Shown here: piece after piece, positions 51,585 through 58,933 of the stretch
Position numbering within the stretch: position 1 is the first letter of the stretch
Layout of the letters: every line of letters starts with the position of its first letter
Assembly (NCBI GenBank): GCA_031550525.1
Contig: JAVBON010000004.1
Location: 1-64,000, forward strand
Length of the DNA stretch: 64,000 nt
Direction of reading: 5' to 3'
Source: WRHT01 sp031550525
Lineage (GTDB): Bacteria > Desulfobacterota > Desulfovibrionia > Desulfovibrionales > Desulfovibrionaceae
The notes under the pieces: model-generated
Database searches by the model: none
What the model saw: only the letters and a program-made list of their open reading frames with translations
Told to the model about the DNA's origin: nothing
Position numbers and translations under genes: made by a program

Positions 51585-52604
51585 TTACTCCCATATTCCG
51601 GCTATTTTTGTTCCGCAATCGGCGCACGCGCCATTAAAGCCAGACGCCGCACTGAAGCCGTGGCGGTGTATAAGCGCCTTGCCGCAACCGGGGCAGATCG
51701 TGCTCTCGGAATCGTGGCCGGGCACGTTTCCGGCATAAACATATTTCAGGCCGTGCCTGTAACCGGCCTCAAGAGCCCGTTCCAGCGCGTCAGTTTTAGT
51801 TATGGGCCTATCCATCATTTTATAGGCCGGGTGAAAACGCGAGACATGCCACGGCACTTCCGGGCCAAGCTCTTTTGCTATATATGCGGCCAGACTGTCC
51901 AGTTCTTCTTTGGAATCGTTCAACCCGCCTATAATAAGGGTGGTCAGTTCCACCCACCATCCGGACTTTACAGCCCGCTCCAGAGTAGCAAGCACCGGCT
52001 TTAGCCGCGCCCCGCAGTATTCTTTGTAAAACTCGTCGGAGAAACTCTTCAGGTCAAAATTGGCGGCGTCAATAAGCCCGTCCAAAGCCGCAAAGGTTTC
52101 CGCGCTTAAATAGGCGTTGCTCACCATAATATTGCGCAGGCCGTTATCGCGCGCCAAAGCCGCGCAGGGCTGCATAAGCTCGAAAAATACCGTTGGTTCG
52201 TTGTAAGTGTAGGATATGCTGGCAGTTTTATATTTCTTGGCGGTTTCAACCAGCATGGCCGCATTAACGGACTGCCCCGGCTGCCGCCAGCGCCCGCAGT
52301 ATTGCGACATCTCGTGGTTTTGGCAAAACGCGCAGGAAAAATTGCAGCCAAAAGTGCCAAAAGAAAAAGTTTTGCTGCCGGGCAAAAAGTGAAAAAGCGG
52401 CTTCTTCTCCACCGGGTCAATGTTCATGGCCGCCACTTCTCTGGCGGCGCGGGTAAAAAGCTCGCCGTGCCTGTTGGCCCGCACAACGCATTTGCCGGTA
52501 GCGCCGTTTTCAATAAGGCATTGCTGCGCGCACAGGCGGCAGCGCACGGCTCCGCCCTCCGCCGCATCCCACATTTTAGCTTTGCTATACGACTTGTCGC
52601 TCAT
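51585..52604 (-). CDS. amrS: AmmeMemoRadiSam-type radical SAM enzyme (AmrS)
   Basis: 339 residues. The CNFSCAFCQNHEMS segment carries the CX3CX2C [4Fe-4S]/SAM motif. An N-terminal CRLCAQQCLIENGATGKC zinc- or cluster-like site precedes it, and the C-terminus has a zinc-ribbon-like CPGCGK...CADCGTKIAGIW. This matches the radical SAM member of the AmmeMemoRadiSam set. The AmmA and AmmB partners are not seen beside it. Ribosome site is weak. R2 copy B begins 22 bp upstream, so its promoter may lie inside or beyond the repeat. Confidence 0.85.
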   Translation of the reverse strand: MSDKSYSKAKMWDAAEGGAVRCRLCAQQCLIENGATGKCVVRANRHGELFTRAAREVAAMNIDPVEKKPLFHFLPGSKTFSFGTFGCNFSCAFCQNHEMSQYCGRWRQPGQSVNAAMLVETAKKYKTASISYTYNEPTVFFELMQPCAALARDNGLRNIMVSNAYLSAETFAALDGLIDAANFDLKSFSDEFYKEYCGARLKPVLATLERAVKSGWWVELTTLIIGGLNDSKEELDSLAAYIAKELGPEVPWHVSRFHPAYKMMDRPITKTDALERALEAGYRHGLKYVYAGNVPGHDSESTICPGCGKALIHRHGFSAASGFNGACADCGTKIAGIWE

Positions 52605-52625
52605 AAATCACATGCCCCGTACCTT

Positions 52626-52835
52626 TGCCAATATTTTAACTTTGAAAAGTTGTATGCATTTTTTCTGGAAAATTAAAATAAGTTATTCCTGAAAGGCATA
52701 AAAATTAAAGCATCCTTACATTGTATACGCAAAGCCTAAGCTGCTTTGCTAAAGGCACGCCGTGCCGCCCGCCTGCGTGCCTCCGCTTAGGTGGCGACAC
52801 AAGCATTCAAACTTTTTCTAAGTTAAAATGCTCTA
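52626..52835. repeat. Dispersed element R2, copy B
   Basis: Full-length counterpart of 7711-7917. Conserved blocks are ATTTTAACTTTGA at the left end, ACGCAAAGCC, GCTTTGCTAAAGGCACGCC, GGCGACACAAGCATT and AGTTAAAATGCTCTA at the right end. Terminal inverted repeats pair the two ends. Its right end supplies the stop codon of the minus-strand gene at 52833. Its left end is 22 bp from the amrS start. As in copy A, the right end faces the 3' end of a minus-strand gene. Confidence 0.75.
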
Positions 52836-53288
52836 AGGAGCCGGTTTGGGCGGGTTAGGCCTGGGTCTTGGCGGGGTTGGACGCGGCATTGGGGGGTTAA
52901 CATTTATTTCCGGCTGCACCCAAATATTGCTGGGGACGTTTTGGTTAGCATCTTGCGGCTGCTTTTTCGCGGTTTTAAACTCGCGCGAGCCGTCCGGCGC
53001 GGTTTCAAAGCGCGGCCCCCCGCTTTTGCTGGTGCCAAAGCTGCCGTCCTCCCAATACATATCATTGCTTGTATCTTGCTGAGCGCTGGAGGCGGTTGTA
53101 TCTTGCTGGGCGCTGGGGGTGGAAAAAGTTTCCGCAACAGCCAAGGAGGCGGTAAAGGCCAATATGGCCGCAAACGCTGTAATTACCCGCAACAACGCGC
53201 CGCCGCGCCGCACATTATTCTTGCCTAAGCGCCTCAAAAGGCCTATGTCTTGCCTCGAAGTTTTTATGTTGGCTTTACGTTTTAACAT
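52833..53288 (-). CDS. Small exported Pro-rich protein
   Basis: 151 residues, not recognised. A basic N-terminal stretch is followed by a signal-like hydrophobic segment (VITAFAAILAFTASLAVAETF, likely cut after AVA). The mature part holds a nine-residue repeat, SAQQDTTAS / SAQQDTSND, encoded by a 27-bp DNA duplication, and ends in a Pro/Arg tail (PPMPRPTPPRPRPNPPKPAP). It may be periplasmic or cell-surface. The long basic N-terminus (about 35 residues) suggests the true start could lie further in. The stop codon TAG is the end of repeat R2 copy B. Confidence 0.6.
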   Translation of the reverse strand: MLKRKANIKTSRQDIGLLRRLGKNNVRRGGALLRVITAFAAILAFTASLAVAETFSTPSAQQDTTASSAQQDTSNDMYWEDGSFGTSKSGGPRFETAPDGSREFKTAKKQPQDANQNVPSNIWVQPEINVNPPMPRPTPPRPRPNPPKPAP

Positions 53289-53372
53289 CTTGCCTGCCTA
53301 TAGTAATGGCGTTTATAAGAAAGCGTTTAATACCGTCAAAACCAGATGCACAATCCATACCAGGAGCAAAAT

Positions 53373-54437
53373 ATGTCAGCATCCACTCCCAAAGACAGGG
53401 CCAAGGCCTATACGGACTCCGGAGTAAACATAAACTCGGGCTACGAGTTGGTGCAACGCATAAAAGGCATGGTCAAAAGCACCAGAACGCCTGGCGTATT
53501 GTCAGACATAGGCGGTTTTGGCGGGCTGTTCAAGCCGGATATTTCCGGCATGAAAAACCCCGTGCTGGTATCCGGCACTGACGGCGTTGGCACCAAGCTT
53601 AAACTGGCCTTTGCCTGGAACAACCACTCTACCATTGGCATAGACCTTGTGGCAATGAGCGTGAATGATATTTTGGTGCAAGGCGCGGCCCCGCTGTTCT
53701 TTTTGGATTACTTCGCCTGCGGCAAGCTTGAGGTAGGCGTGGCCGAGCAGGTTATAGCGGGCGTGGCCGACGGCTGCCGCCAGGGCAAATGCGCCCTTTT
53801 GGGCGGCGAAACGGCAGAAATGCCCGGCATGTATGCCGACGGCGAATATGACCTGGCCGGTTTTTGCGTAGGCATTGCCGATCAGGAAAAACTGGTGGAC
53901 GGCAAAAACATAGTGGCGGGAGACGCGGTTATAGGCCTGGCCTCTTCCGGCGCTCATTCCAACGGCTACTCGCTGGTCAGAAAACTGTTCGCCAAGTCCG
54001 GCCTCTCCGCCAATTCTCCATTCCCCGGCGTGCAGGGCAAGACGGTGCAAGATGTAGTGCTGTGCCCCACCAAGATTTATGTTGATGCGGTCATGGCCGT
54101 GCTGGGTAAATTTGACATAAAAGGCATGGCCCATATTACCGGCGGCGGATTTTTCGAGAATATCCCCCGCACCTTGCCAGAAAACGTAATGGCTGAAATA
54201 GATTTTTCCTCCTGGCCCAAAAGCCCGCTTTTTGACTGGCTTAAGAGCACGGGTGAGCTTAGCTGGCCGGAAATGCTGCAAATATTCAACTGCGGCATAG
54301 GGTATATTATGGTTGCGCCGCAGGCGGAGGCCGCAACACTGCTGGCCGCCCTTAAGACAAACGGGCAAGACGCCTGGCAGATCGGTAAAATAGTGCCGCG
54401 CCAAGGCGATGCGGAACAAGTGGAAATAAAGTTTTAG
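53373..54437 (+). CDS. purM: Phosphoribosylformylglycinamidine cyclo-ligase
   Basis: 354 residues from the ATG at 53373 (AGGAG 6 nt upstream). AIR synthetase of purine biosynthesis. Landmarks are AYTDSGVNINSGYELVQRIK, VSGTDGVGTKLKLA, SVNDILVQGAAPLFFLDYFACGKL, GGETAEMPGMYADGEYDLAGFCVG and GLASSGAHSNGYSLVRK. Monocistronic here, with a terminator 46 nt after the stop. Confidence 0.97.
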   Translation: MSASTPKDRAKAYTDSGVNINSGYELVQRIKGMVKSTRTPGVLSDIGGFGGLFKPDISGMKNPVLVSGTDGVGTKLKLAFAWNNHSTIGIDLVAMSVNDILVQGAAPLFFLDYFACGKLEVGVAEQVIAGVADGCRQGKCALLGGETAEMPGMYADGEYDLAGFCVGIADQEKLVDGKNIVAGDAVIGLASSGAHSNGYSLVRKLFAKSGLSANSPFPGVQGKTVQDVVLCPTKIYVDAVMAVLGKFDIKGMAHITGGGFFENIPRTLPENVMAEIDFSSWPKSPLFDWLKSTGELSWPEMLQIFNCGIGYIMVAPQAEAATLLAALKTNGQDAWQIGKIVPRQGDAEQVEIKF

Positions 54438-54482
54438 GCAACCTTTCCAGGGCTTGCAGCCATATTGCAATATTTTAAGACA

Positions 54483-54518
54483 AGAAAGGCGCTATTTGTG
54501 CAAAGCGCCTTTCTTTAT
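54483..54518 (+). terminator. Terminator after purM
   Basis: AGAAAGGCGCT pairs with AGCGCCTTTCT across a 10-nt loop and is followed by TTA. The T-rich 3' arm makes it a plausible intrinsic terminator. Confidence 0.7.
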
Positions 54519-54556
54519 GAGCAAGCAAAACACTGTTTGAATTCCGGTTGTGATGT

Positions 54557-55333
54557 ATGGAAGCGGAAATAATCAACCTTGGGCTGCCGATACTGCTTTT
54601 TCTTATGGCAGCGGCCTTTTTTGCCGGTCTTATAGACAGCATGGCCGGTGGCGGCGGGCTTATAAGTATTCCCGCCCTCATGGTGGCGGGCATTCCACCG
54701 CATCTGGCCTTGGGCACCAACAAATTCATGTCTTCCACTGGCACCAGCGTGGCTTTTTTTACCTATGCGCGCAATAAAATGGTGGTATGGCGAGTGGCTG
54801 GCATAGGCATTGCATTTTCGCTGGCCGGCTCCGCCCTTGGGGCGAAAACCGCCCTGCACCTGAATAACGAGGTACTGGGCAAGGTAATATTGTTTTTACT
54901 GCCCGTGGCCGCCCTGCTTACCTTTATGCCGCCGCGCCGCCATAATCCGCGCGAAAATATGGACAGCGCCTGTTTGTACCTGCTCACCCCGCTGGTGTGT
55001 TTGGGCATAGGCTTTTACGACGGTTTTTTCGGCCCCGGCACGGGCAGCTTCATGCTTATGGCCCTTAACATGGCATTGGGCCTGGGCCTGGTGCAGGCCT
55101 CCGGCACGGCCAAGGCCTTTAATCTGGCTTCGAATTTAAGCAGTCTGGCGGTATTTTTGCTGAGCGGAAAGGTGCTGTTTATGGCGGCCTTGCCCATGGC
55201 CGGCGCCAATATCGCGGGTAATTTCATAGGAGCGCGCCTTGCCCTGCGTTACGGCGCGGCGCTTATACGCAAGGCCCTGCTGCTTTCTCTGGCTTTGCTG
55301 TTTGCGACTTTGCTCTGGCGCTATTACATGTAA
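54557..55333 (+). CDS. TSUP family (TauE/SafE-like) membrane transporter
   Basis: 258 residues with about eight hydrophobic helices. Two family motifs recur in the two halves: AAFFAGLIDSMAGGGGLISIPALMVAGIPPHLALGTNKF and IGFYDGFFGPGTGSFMLMALNMALG. TSUP proteins are proposed to move sulfite, sulfonates or other organosulfur anions. In a sulfate reducer that is a reasonable guess, but the substrate is unproven. It ends 25 bp before palindromic element P2. Confidence 0.88.
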   Translation: MEAEIINLGLPILLFLMAAAFFAGLIDSMAGGGGLISIPALMVAGIPPHLALGTNKFMSSTGTSVAFFTYARNKMVVWRVAGIGIAFSLAGSALGAKTALHLNNEVLGKVILFLLPVAALLTFMPPRRHNPRENMDSACLYLLTPLVCLGIGFYDGFFGPGTGSFMLMALNMALGLGLVQASGTAKAFNLASNLSSLAVFLLSGKVLFMAALPMAGANIAGNFIGARLALRYGAALIRKALLLSLALLFATLLWRYYM

Positions 55334-55358
55334 ACGCGCAGGTAGGCGCATTTAACCA

Positions 55359-55507
55359 GGGGCTGTATCTAAAAGACGTATTTTGTTCCATGGCAAGGAA
55401 AGCGCCGGTTTCAGGCCAGTGATAGTACCACGACGGTACAGATCTGGCATGAAATCGGCGCTTGACGCAGTTCAGGGGGCAAAAGACGTTTTTTAGGAAC
55501 AGCCCTA
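55359..55507. repeat. Palindromic element P2, ~149 bp
   Basis: Left end GGGGCTGTATCTAAAAGACG is mirrored by the right end, whose reverse complement reads GGGCTGTTCCTAAAAAACG. Inner blocks AAGCGCCGGTTTCAGGCCAG and AAGCGCCGATTTCATGCCAG are also mirrored. The centre is GTACC-ACGAC-GGTAC near 55422-55436. The element fills the TSUP / moaA convergent gap, and its last bases form the moaA stop codon. No open frame. It looks like a MITE with insertion-sequence-like ends. Confidence 0.85.
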
Positions 55508-56572
55508 GCCGCCAATGGAAGACATTTTGCGGCTTATTACCGCGTCACGCCTTTTTCTGGCCTGCAAAAGCTCGGTGCCCAAAGGTTTTTCGCTGTTGGC
55601 CGCGCTTATGAGCGCGTAAATATCCGCGTCGGTGGAGGCGGAGCCGCGCAGCAGGCCGCGCAGGTCGTGCTCCTCATCGGAAAACAGGCAGGTGCGCAGC
55701 TTGCCGTCGGAAGTAATGCGCAGCCTGTTGCAGGAAGCGCAAAAATGCTCTGATACCGGCGTGATTATGCCAAAACGCCCCAAGCCGCCATCTATGTCAT
55801 AAAGCCTTGCCGGTCCGCTCATTGCCTGTGCCTTTGGCCTGCCTGACGATGCTGCGCCCGCTTTTATGGGGCGCTGCGTTGGCGTAAGCGTGGCGTAAGC
55901 GCGGGCCTCCTCCAGAATTTGCGTGGCGGGCCAAAAGTTTTCATCCGTCCAATGGCCGCGCCCGCCCAAGGGCATATATTCAATTATGCGCAGGTCCACT
56001 GGGTTTTCTTTGGCAAAACGGATAAACGCGCCAAGCTCGTGGCTGTTTACGCCCTTAAGCCCCACGGCGTTCATTTTTACTGTAAGCCCGGCGGCTATGG
56101 CGGCATCTACCGCGCCTTTTACTTCGGCAAAGGCGTTAAGGCCGGTAATTTTCTCAAAGGTGGCCGGGTTAAAGGTATCCAGCGAGATATTAAGGCTGTC
56201 CAGCCGCAGGGCCTTAAGCTCGGCAATATGCTCCCTGAGCCCGGTGGCGTTTGTGGTAATGCCCAGAATAAGCGCGGGAAACTCTTGGCGCAGGGTGCGC
56301 ACAAAATCCATAAATCCTTTGCGCACAAAGGGCTCTCCGCCGGTAAGGCGCAGTTTTTTCACGCCAAACCCAACCGCCAGCCGCACCAGGCGCAAAAACT
56401 CCTCATAACTCAAAATTTCATCATGCGGAATAAACTGCATGCCTTCAACCTGCGGAGCGCAATACAGGCAACGGAAGTTGCAGCGGTCGGTAACTGAAAG
56501 GCGCAAATAGCTTATTCCGCGCCCATGGGCGTCAGCAAGCTCAGGGTAAGGCATGTTCAAGTTATGGCTCAT
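55505..56572 (-). CDS. moaA: GTP 3',8-cyclase MoaA
   Basis: 355 residues. Radical SAM enzyme that starts molybdopterin synthesis from GTP with MoaC. The N-terminal cluster is TDRCNFRCLYCAP, LTGGEPFVRKGFMDF follows, and the second, substrate-side cluster is FCASCNRLRITSDGKLRTCLFSDEE. The protein ends in the conserved double Gly (SSIGG). Its stop codon lies in palindrome P2. It follows the thioesterase gene by 13 bp. Sulfate reducers need this cofactor for formate dehydrogenases; moaE is at 10.7 kb. Confidence 0.96.
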   Translation of the reverse strand: MSHNLNMPYPELADAHGRGISYLRLSVTDRCNFRCLYCAPQVEGMQFIPHDEILSYEEFLRLVRLAVGFGVKKLRLTGGEPFVRKGFMDFVRTLRQEFPALILGITTNATGLREHIAELKALRLDSLNISLDTFNPATFEKITGLNAFAEVKGAVDAAIAAGLTVKMNAVGLKGVNSHELGAFIRFAKENPVDLRIIEYMPLGGRGHWTDENFWPATQILEEARAYATLTPTQRPIKAGAASSGRPKAQAMSGPARLYDIDGGLGRFGIITPVSEHFCASCNRLRITSDGKLRTCLFSDEEHDLRGLLRGSASTDADIYALISAANSEKPLGTELLQARKRRDAVISRKMSSIGG

Positions 56573-56585
56573 TGCATTTTACCGG

Positions 56586-57323
56586 CTACTTCCAAATTGT
56601 TTTGGCCCGCACAAGTTCCTGCCCATCCGAGAGCCTATAAAGGCCGTGCAAAAATTCGCCTTCCAGCTCGCCAAATTCCCCTCTGGCAATAACGGTATCG
56701 CCATACAGGGCCTCCGCGCGGTAAATAATCTGCATGCCCGCCAGTTTTTTGCGCTCGCTGTAAACTTCCGGCACGGATTCCAGCATCCAGTCCGTAAAAC
56801 GCACATTGTTAACGTGCTGGTTGCGGTCTATATCCGCCTTGCGCACCTTGAAGGAACCAAGTTCCGGCGCGTTTTCCTGACCGTCTATGCGCGGTTTTTC
56901 CTTTTCCATGGACCTTGCAGCATCGTGGCGCTGGCAGGCGGCTATGAATTCGGGTATTTTTTTCAAGCGGCGGCTTGCCAAATCTATAATAACCCAATCG
57001 CTAACAGCCCGTAAAAGCTCGCGCCCATGGCCGGAGCTAAGTACAAAATCGCGCCGGAACTGGAGTTTTTCCACCTCCACCGGCCAGGTTTTTACAATTA
57101 CTTCGTCGGAAGATGCCGGAAAATCCAGCACTTCAAACTGAATGCGTGAAAGCACCCAGGTAATGCCCAGGCTCTGGAGTTTTTCGACGCCAAAGCCCAG
57201 CAGGGCCGCGTGATTTCCGGCAGCCTCTTCCATAAAGGCGCAACAGGTTTGTATAGGCGCGCGGTTGTGTTGATCTACCTCATACCCGCGTATTTTGAAT
57301 GATTCGCTATGTTCCCACTTCAT
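56586..57323 (-). CDS. Acyl-ACP thioesterase family protein
   Basis: 245 residues from the ATG at 57323 (MKWEHSESFKIRGYEVD); a longer frame adds a Cys/Ala-rich stretch unlike the family. It is a double hot-dog enzyme: the first half has QTCCAFMEEAAGNHAALLGFG and ITWVLSRIQFEVLDFP, the second the catalytic-type DIDRNQHVNNVRFTDWMLE (Asn-x-His). It releases fatty acids from acyl carrier protein in the cytoplasm. It is upstream of moaA in the same transcription unit, without obvious functional link. Confidence 0.87.
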   Translation of the reverse strand: MKWEHSESFKIRGYEVDQHNRAPIQTCCAFMEEAAGNHAALLGFGVEKLQSLGITWVLSRIQFEVLDFPASSDEVIVKTWPVEVEKLQFRRDFVLSSGHGRELLRAVSDWVIIDLASRRLKKIPEFIAACQRHDAARSMEKEKPRIDGQENAPELGSFKVRKADIDRNQHVNNVRFTDWMLESVPEVYSERKKLAGMQIIYRAEALYGDTVIARGEFGELEGEFLHGLYRLSDGQELVRAKTIWK

Positions 57324-57558
57324 CCGCTTGCTCTTTATTTTGGCAAAACCCGCGCACAAAGCCGCGCAGGCAGATACATTGAACAAAAGCGCAACATGTC
57401 ATATGCTTGAATACCGACATGGGCTTATATTATTTCAAATATGGCCGATAAATATTATGCATGAGTTCTAATGGAAATTTGTCAGGAAAACAATCATATC
57501 ATGCTGAAATTAGCATAATTAACCATAAGCCCGCACTAGCGCTGCTTATAAGAGCGGT
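57324..57558. other. Divergent non-coding region, thioesterase / DUF3179 gene
   Basis: AT-rich. A weak palindrome ATGCT-N6-AGCAT lies near 57500-57515, and TATAAG lies 10 bp before the 57559 start. No gene supported. Confidence 0.4.
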
Positions 57559-58770
57559 ATGAAGAAAAATTACATTCACGTATCATTTTTTTTACTGTGT
57601 TTCTGCCTGTTTCATTATGCGGCAGGCCCAACTGGCGCTACAGCCGCCGAATCCCGCGCCTCTGACGCGCCGGGCTATTCATTTGACGCCCTGCGCTTTA
57701 TGGCCGACCGCCTGACCCGTACCGGCCTGGGGCGCGACGGCATAGCCCCTCTTAACAAGCCACGGTATGTGCGTGTGGCTGACGCTGGGCTCTCCATGGA
57801 CGACCGCGAGCCGGTTTTTGTCATGCACTACCCCGGCGGGCTGGTGCGCGTTTACCCGCAGTACCTGATGGTGTGGCATGAAGTTATTAACGACACGCTG
57901 CCGCGCGGCCCCGGCGAAAACTCCGGCACTATATATAGCGGCGGCAATATGGCCGAAGACCCTTCCAACAACTACACCATAACTTACAGCCCGCTCACCG
58001 GCACGGTTACGGCTTTTCGCAGCATGGCCGGGCGCTACCCAAGCACCTTTGGAAACGAAGGCGCATTATATAACGGCAACACCATTTTGTACGACCGTTT
58101 CAGCGGCGGACTGTGGTCGCAATTGCTGGCGGTGTGCATTGAAGGCCCCTTGCGCGGCAAAAGGCTGGAGCGTGTGCCTGTTTATTGGGCGCGCTGGGGC
58201 GGGGTAAAAAACCGCTTTCCAGAGGCAGAGGTGCTTTCGCGCTCCACCGGACACAAGCGTAACTACGGGCGCGACCCTTACGGATCTTACCTGCGTTCCG
58301 GTTCCTATTATGATGACGCCAATATTTTTTATCCGGTTACGGCGCAAAATACCAAGCTGCCCGCCAAAGAAAGAATTCTGGGCCTTGAAATAGCCGAGCT
58401 TTACGGTGCGCTGGCGGTAGATTCCGTACGCCAGAACAAAATACTCAACCTGAGTCTAGGCCTGAACAGGCTGGTAGCCATTTATGACGAAGAACTGGAC
58501 CGCGTGCGCGTGTTTAACCGCAAAATGAGCGACGGCACTATTTACGAGTTCAGAGAATTTGAAAAAAACTTTGTGGACACAAACACCATGAGCCGCTGGA
58601 ACTCTGACGGCGAGTGCTTTTACGGGCGCATGCGCGGATATAGGCTGGAGCCGGTACTGGCAATAGACAGCATGTGGTACGCCTGGTTCGCTTTTCATCA
58701 GGATACGCAAATTTTGGGCGTGGAAGAAAAGAAGCAGGAAATCAGGCGCGGGCCGAATATTCCTTATTAA
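57559..58770 (+). CDS. Exported DUF3179 protein
   Basis: 403 residues. A signal peptide is visible (FFLLCFCLFHYAAGPTGATA). The body has the DUF3179 series: GLVRVYPQYLMVWHEVIND, then TYSPLTGTVTAF, GNEGALYNGNTILYDRFSGGLWSQL, IEGPLRGKRLERVPV and STGHKRNYGRDPYGSY. In most members I know the TY-x-PLTG motif has Cys; here it is Ser (residue 144). The function of the family is not established. It has a moderate ribosome site and a bidirectional terminator behind it. Confidence 0.85.
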   Translation: MKKNYIHVSFFLLCFCLFHYAAGPTGATAAESRASDAPGYSFDALRFMADRLTRTGLGRDGIAPLNKPRYVRVADAGLSMDDREPVFVMHYPGGLVRVYPQYLMVWHEVINDTLPRGPGENSGTIYSGGNMAEDPSNNYTITYSPLTGTVTAFRSMAGRYPSTFGNEGALYNGNTILYDRFSGGLWSQLLAVCIEGPLRGKRLERVPVYWARWGGVKNRFPEAEVLSRSTGHKRNYGRDPYGSYLRSGSYYDDANIFYPVTAQNTKLPAKERILGLEIAELYGALAVDSVRQNKILNLSLGLNRLVAIYDEELDRVRVFNRKMSDGTIYEFREFEKNFVDTNTMSRWNSDGECFYGRMRGYRLEPVLAIDSMWYAWFAFHQDTQILGVEEKKQEIRRGPNIPY

Positions 58771-58859
58771 ATGCGGGGAGGCGCGCAGTAAACCGGATTG
58801 TGTTAGCTCGCCTAGGACAAATTTATTGATCCGGCTGCATCCTTTACGTCTTCACCCAT

Positions 58860-58902
58860 AAAACAGCCGATGCCGCGTCATATTTGCGGCATCGGCTGTT
58901 TT
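58860..58902. terminator. Bidirectional intrinsic terminator, DUF3179 gene / menA
   Basis: A 17-bp perfect stem, AAAACAGCCGATGCCGC/GCGGCATCGGCTGTTTT, with a 9-nt loop. It carries T-runs in both directions and lies between two convergent genes. Confidence 0.9.
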
Positions 58903-58933
58903 GTTGCTTCACTTATAAGGGCTATCAGGCGTT

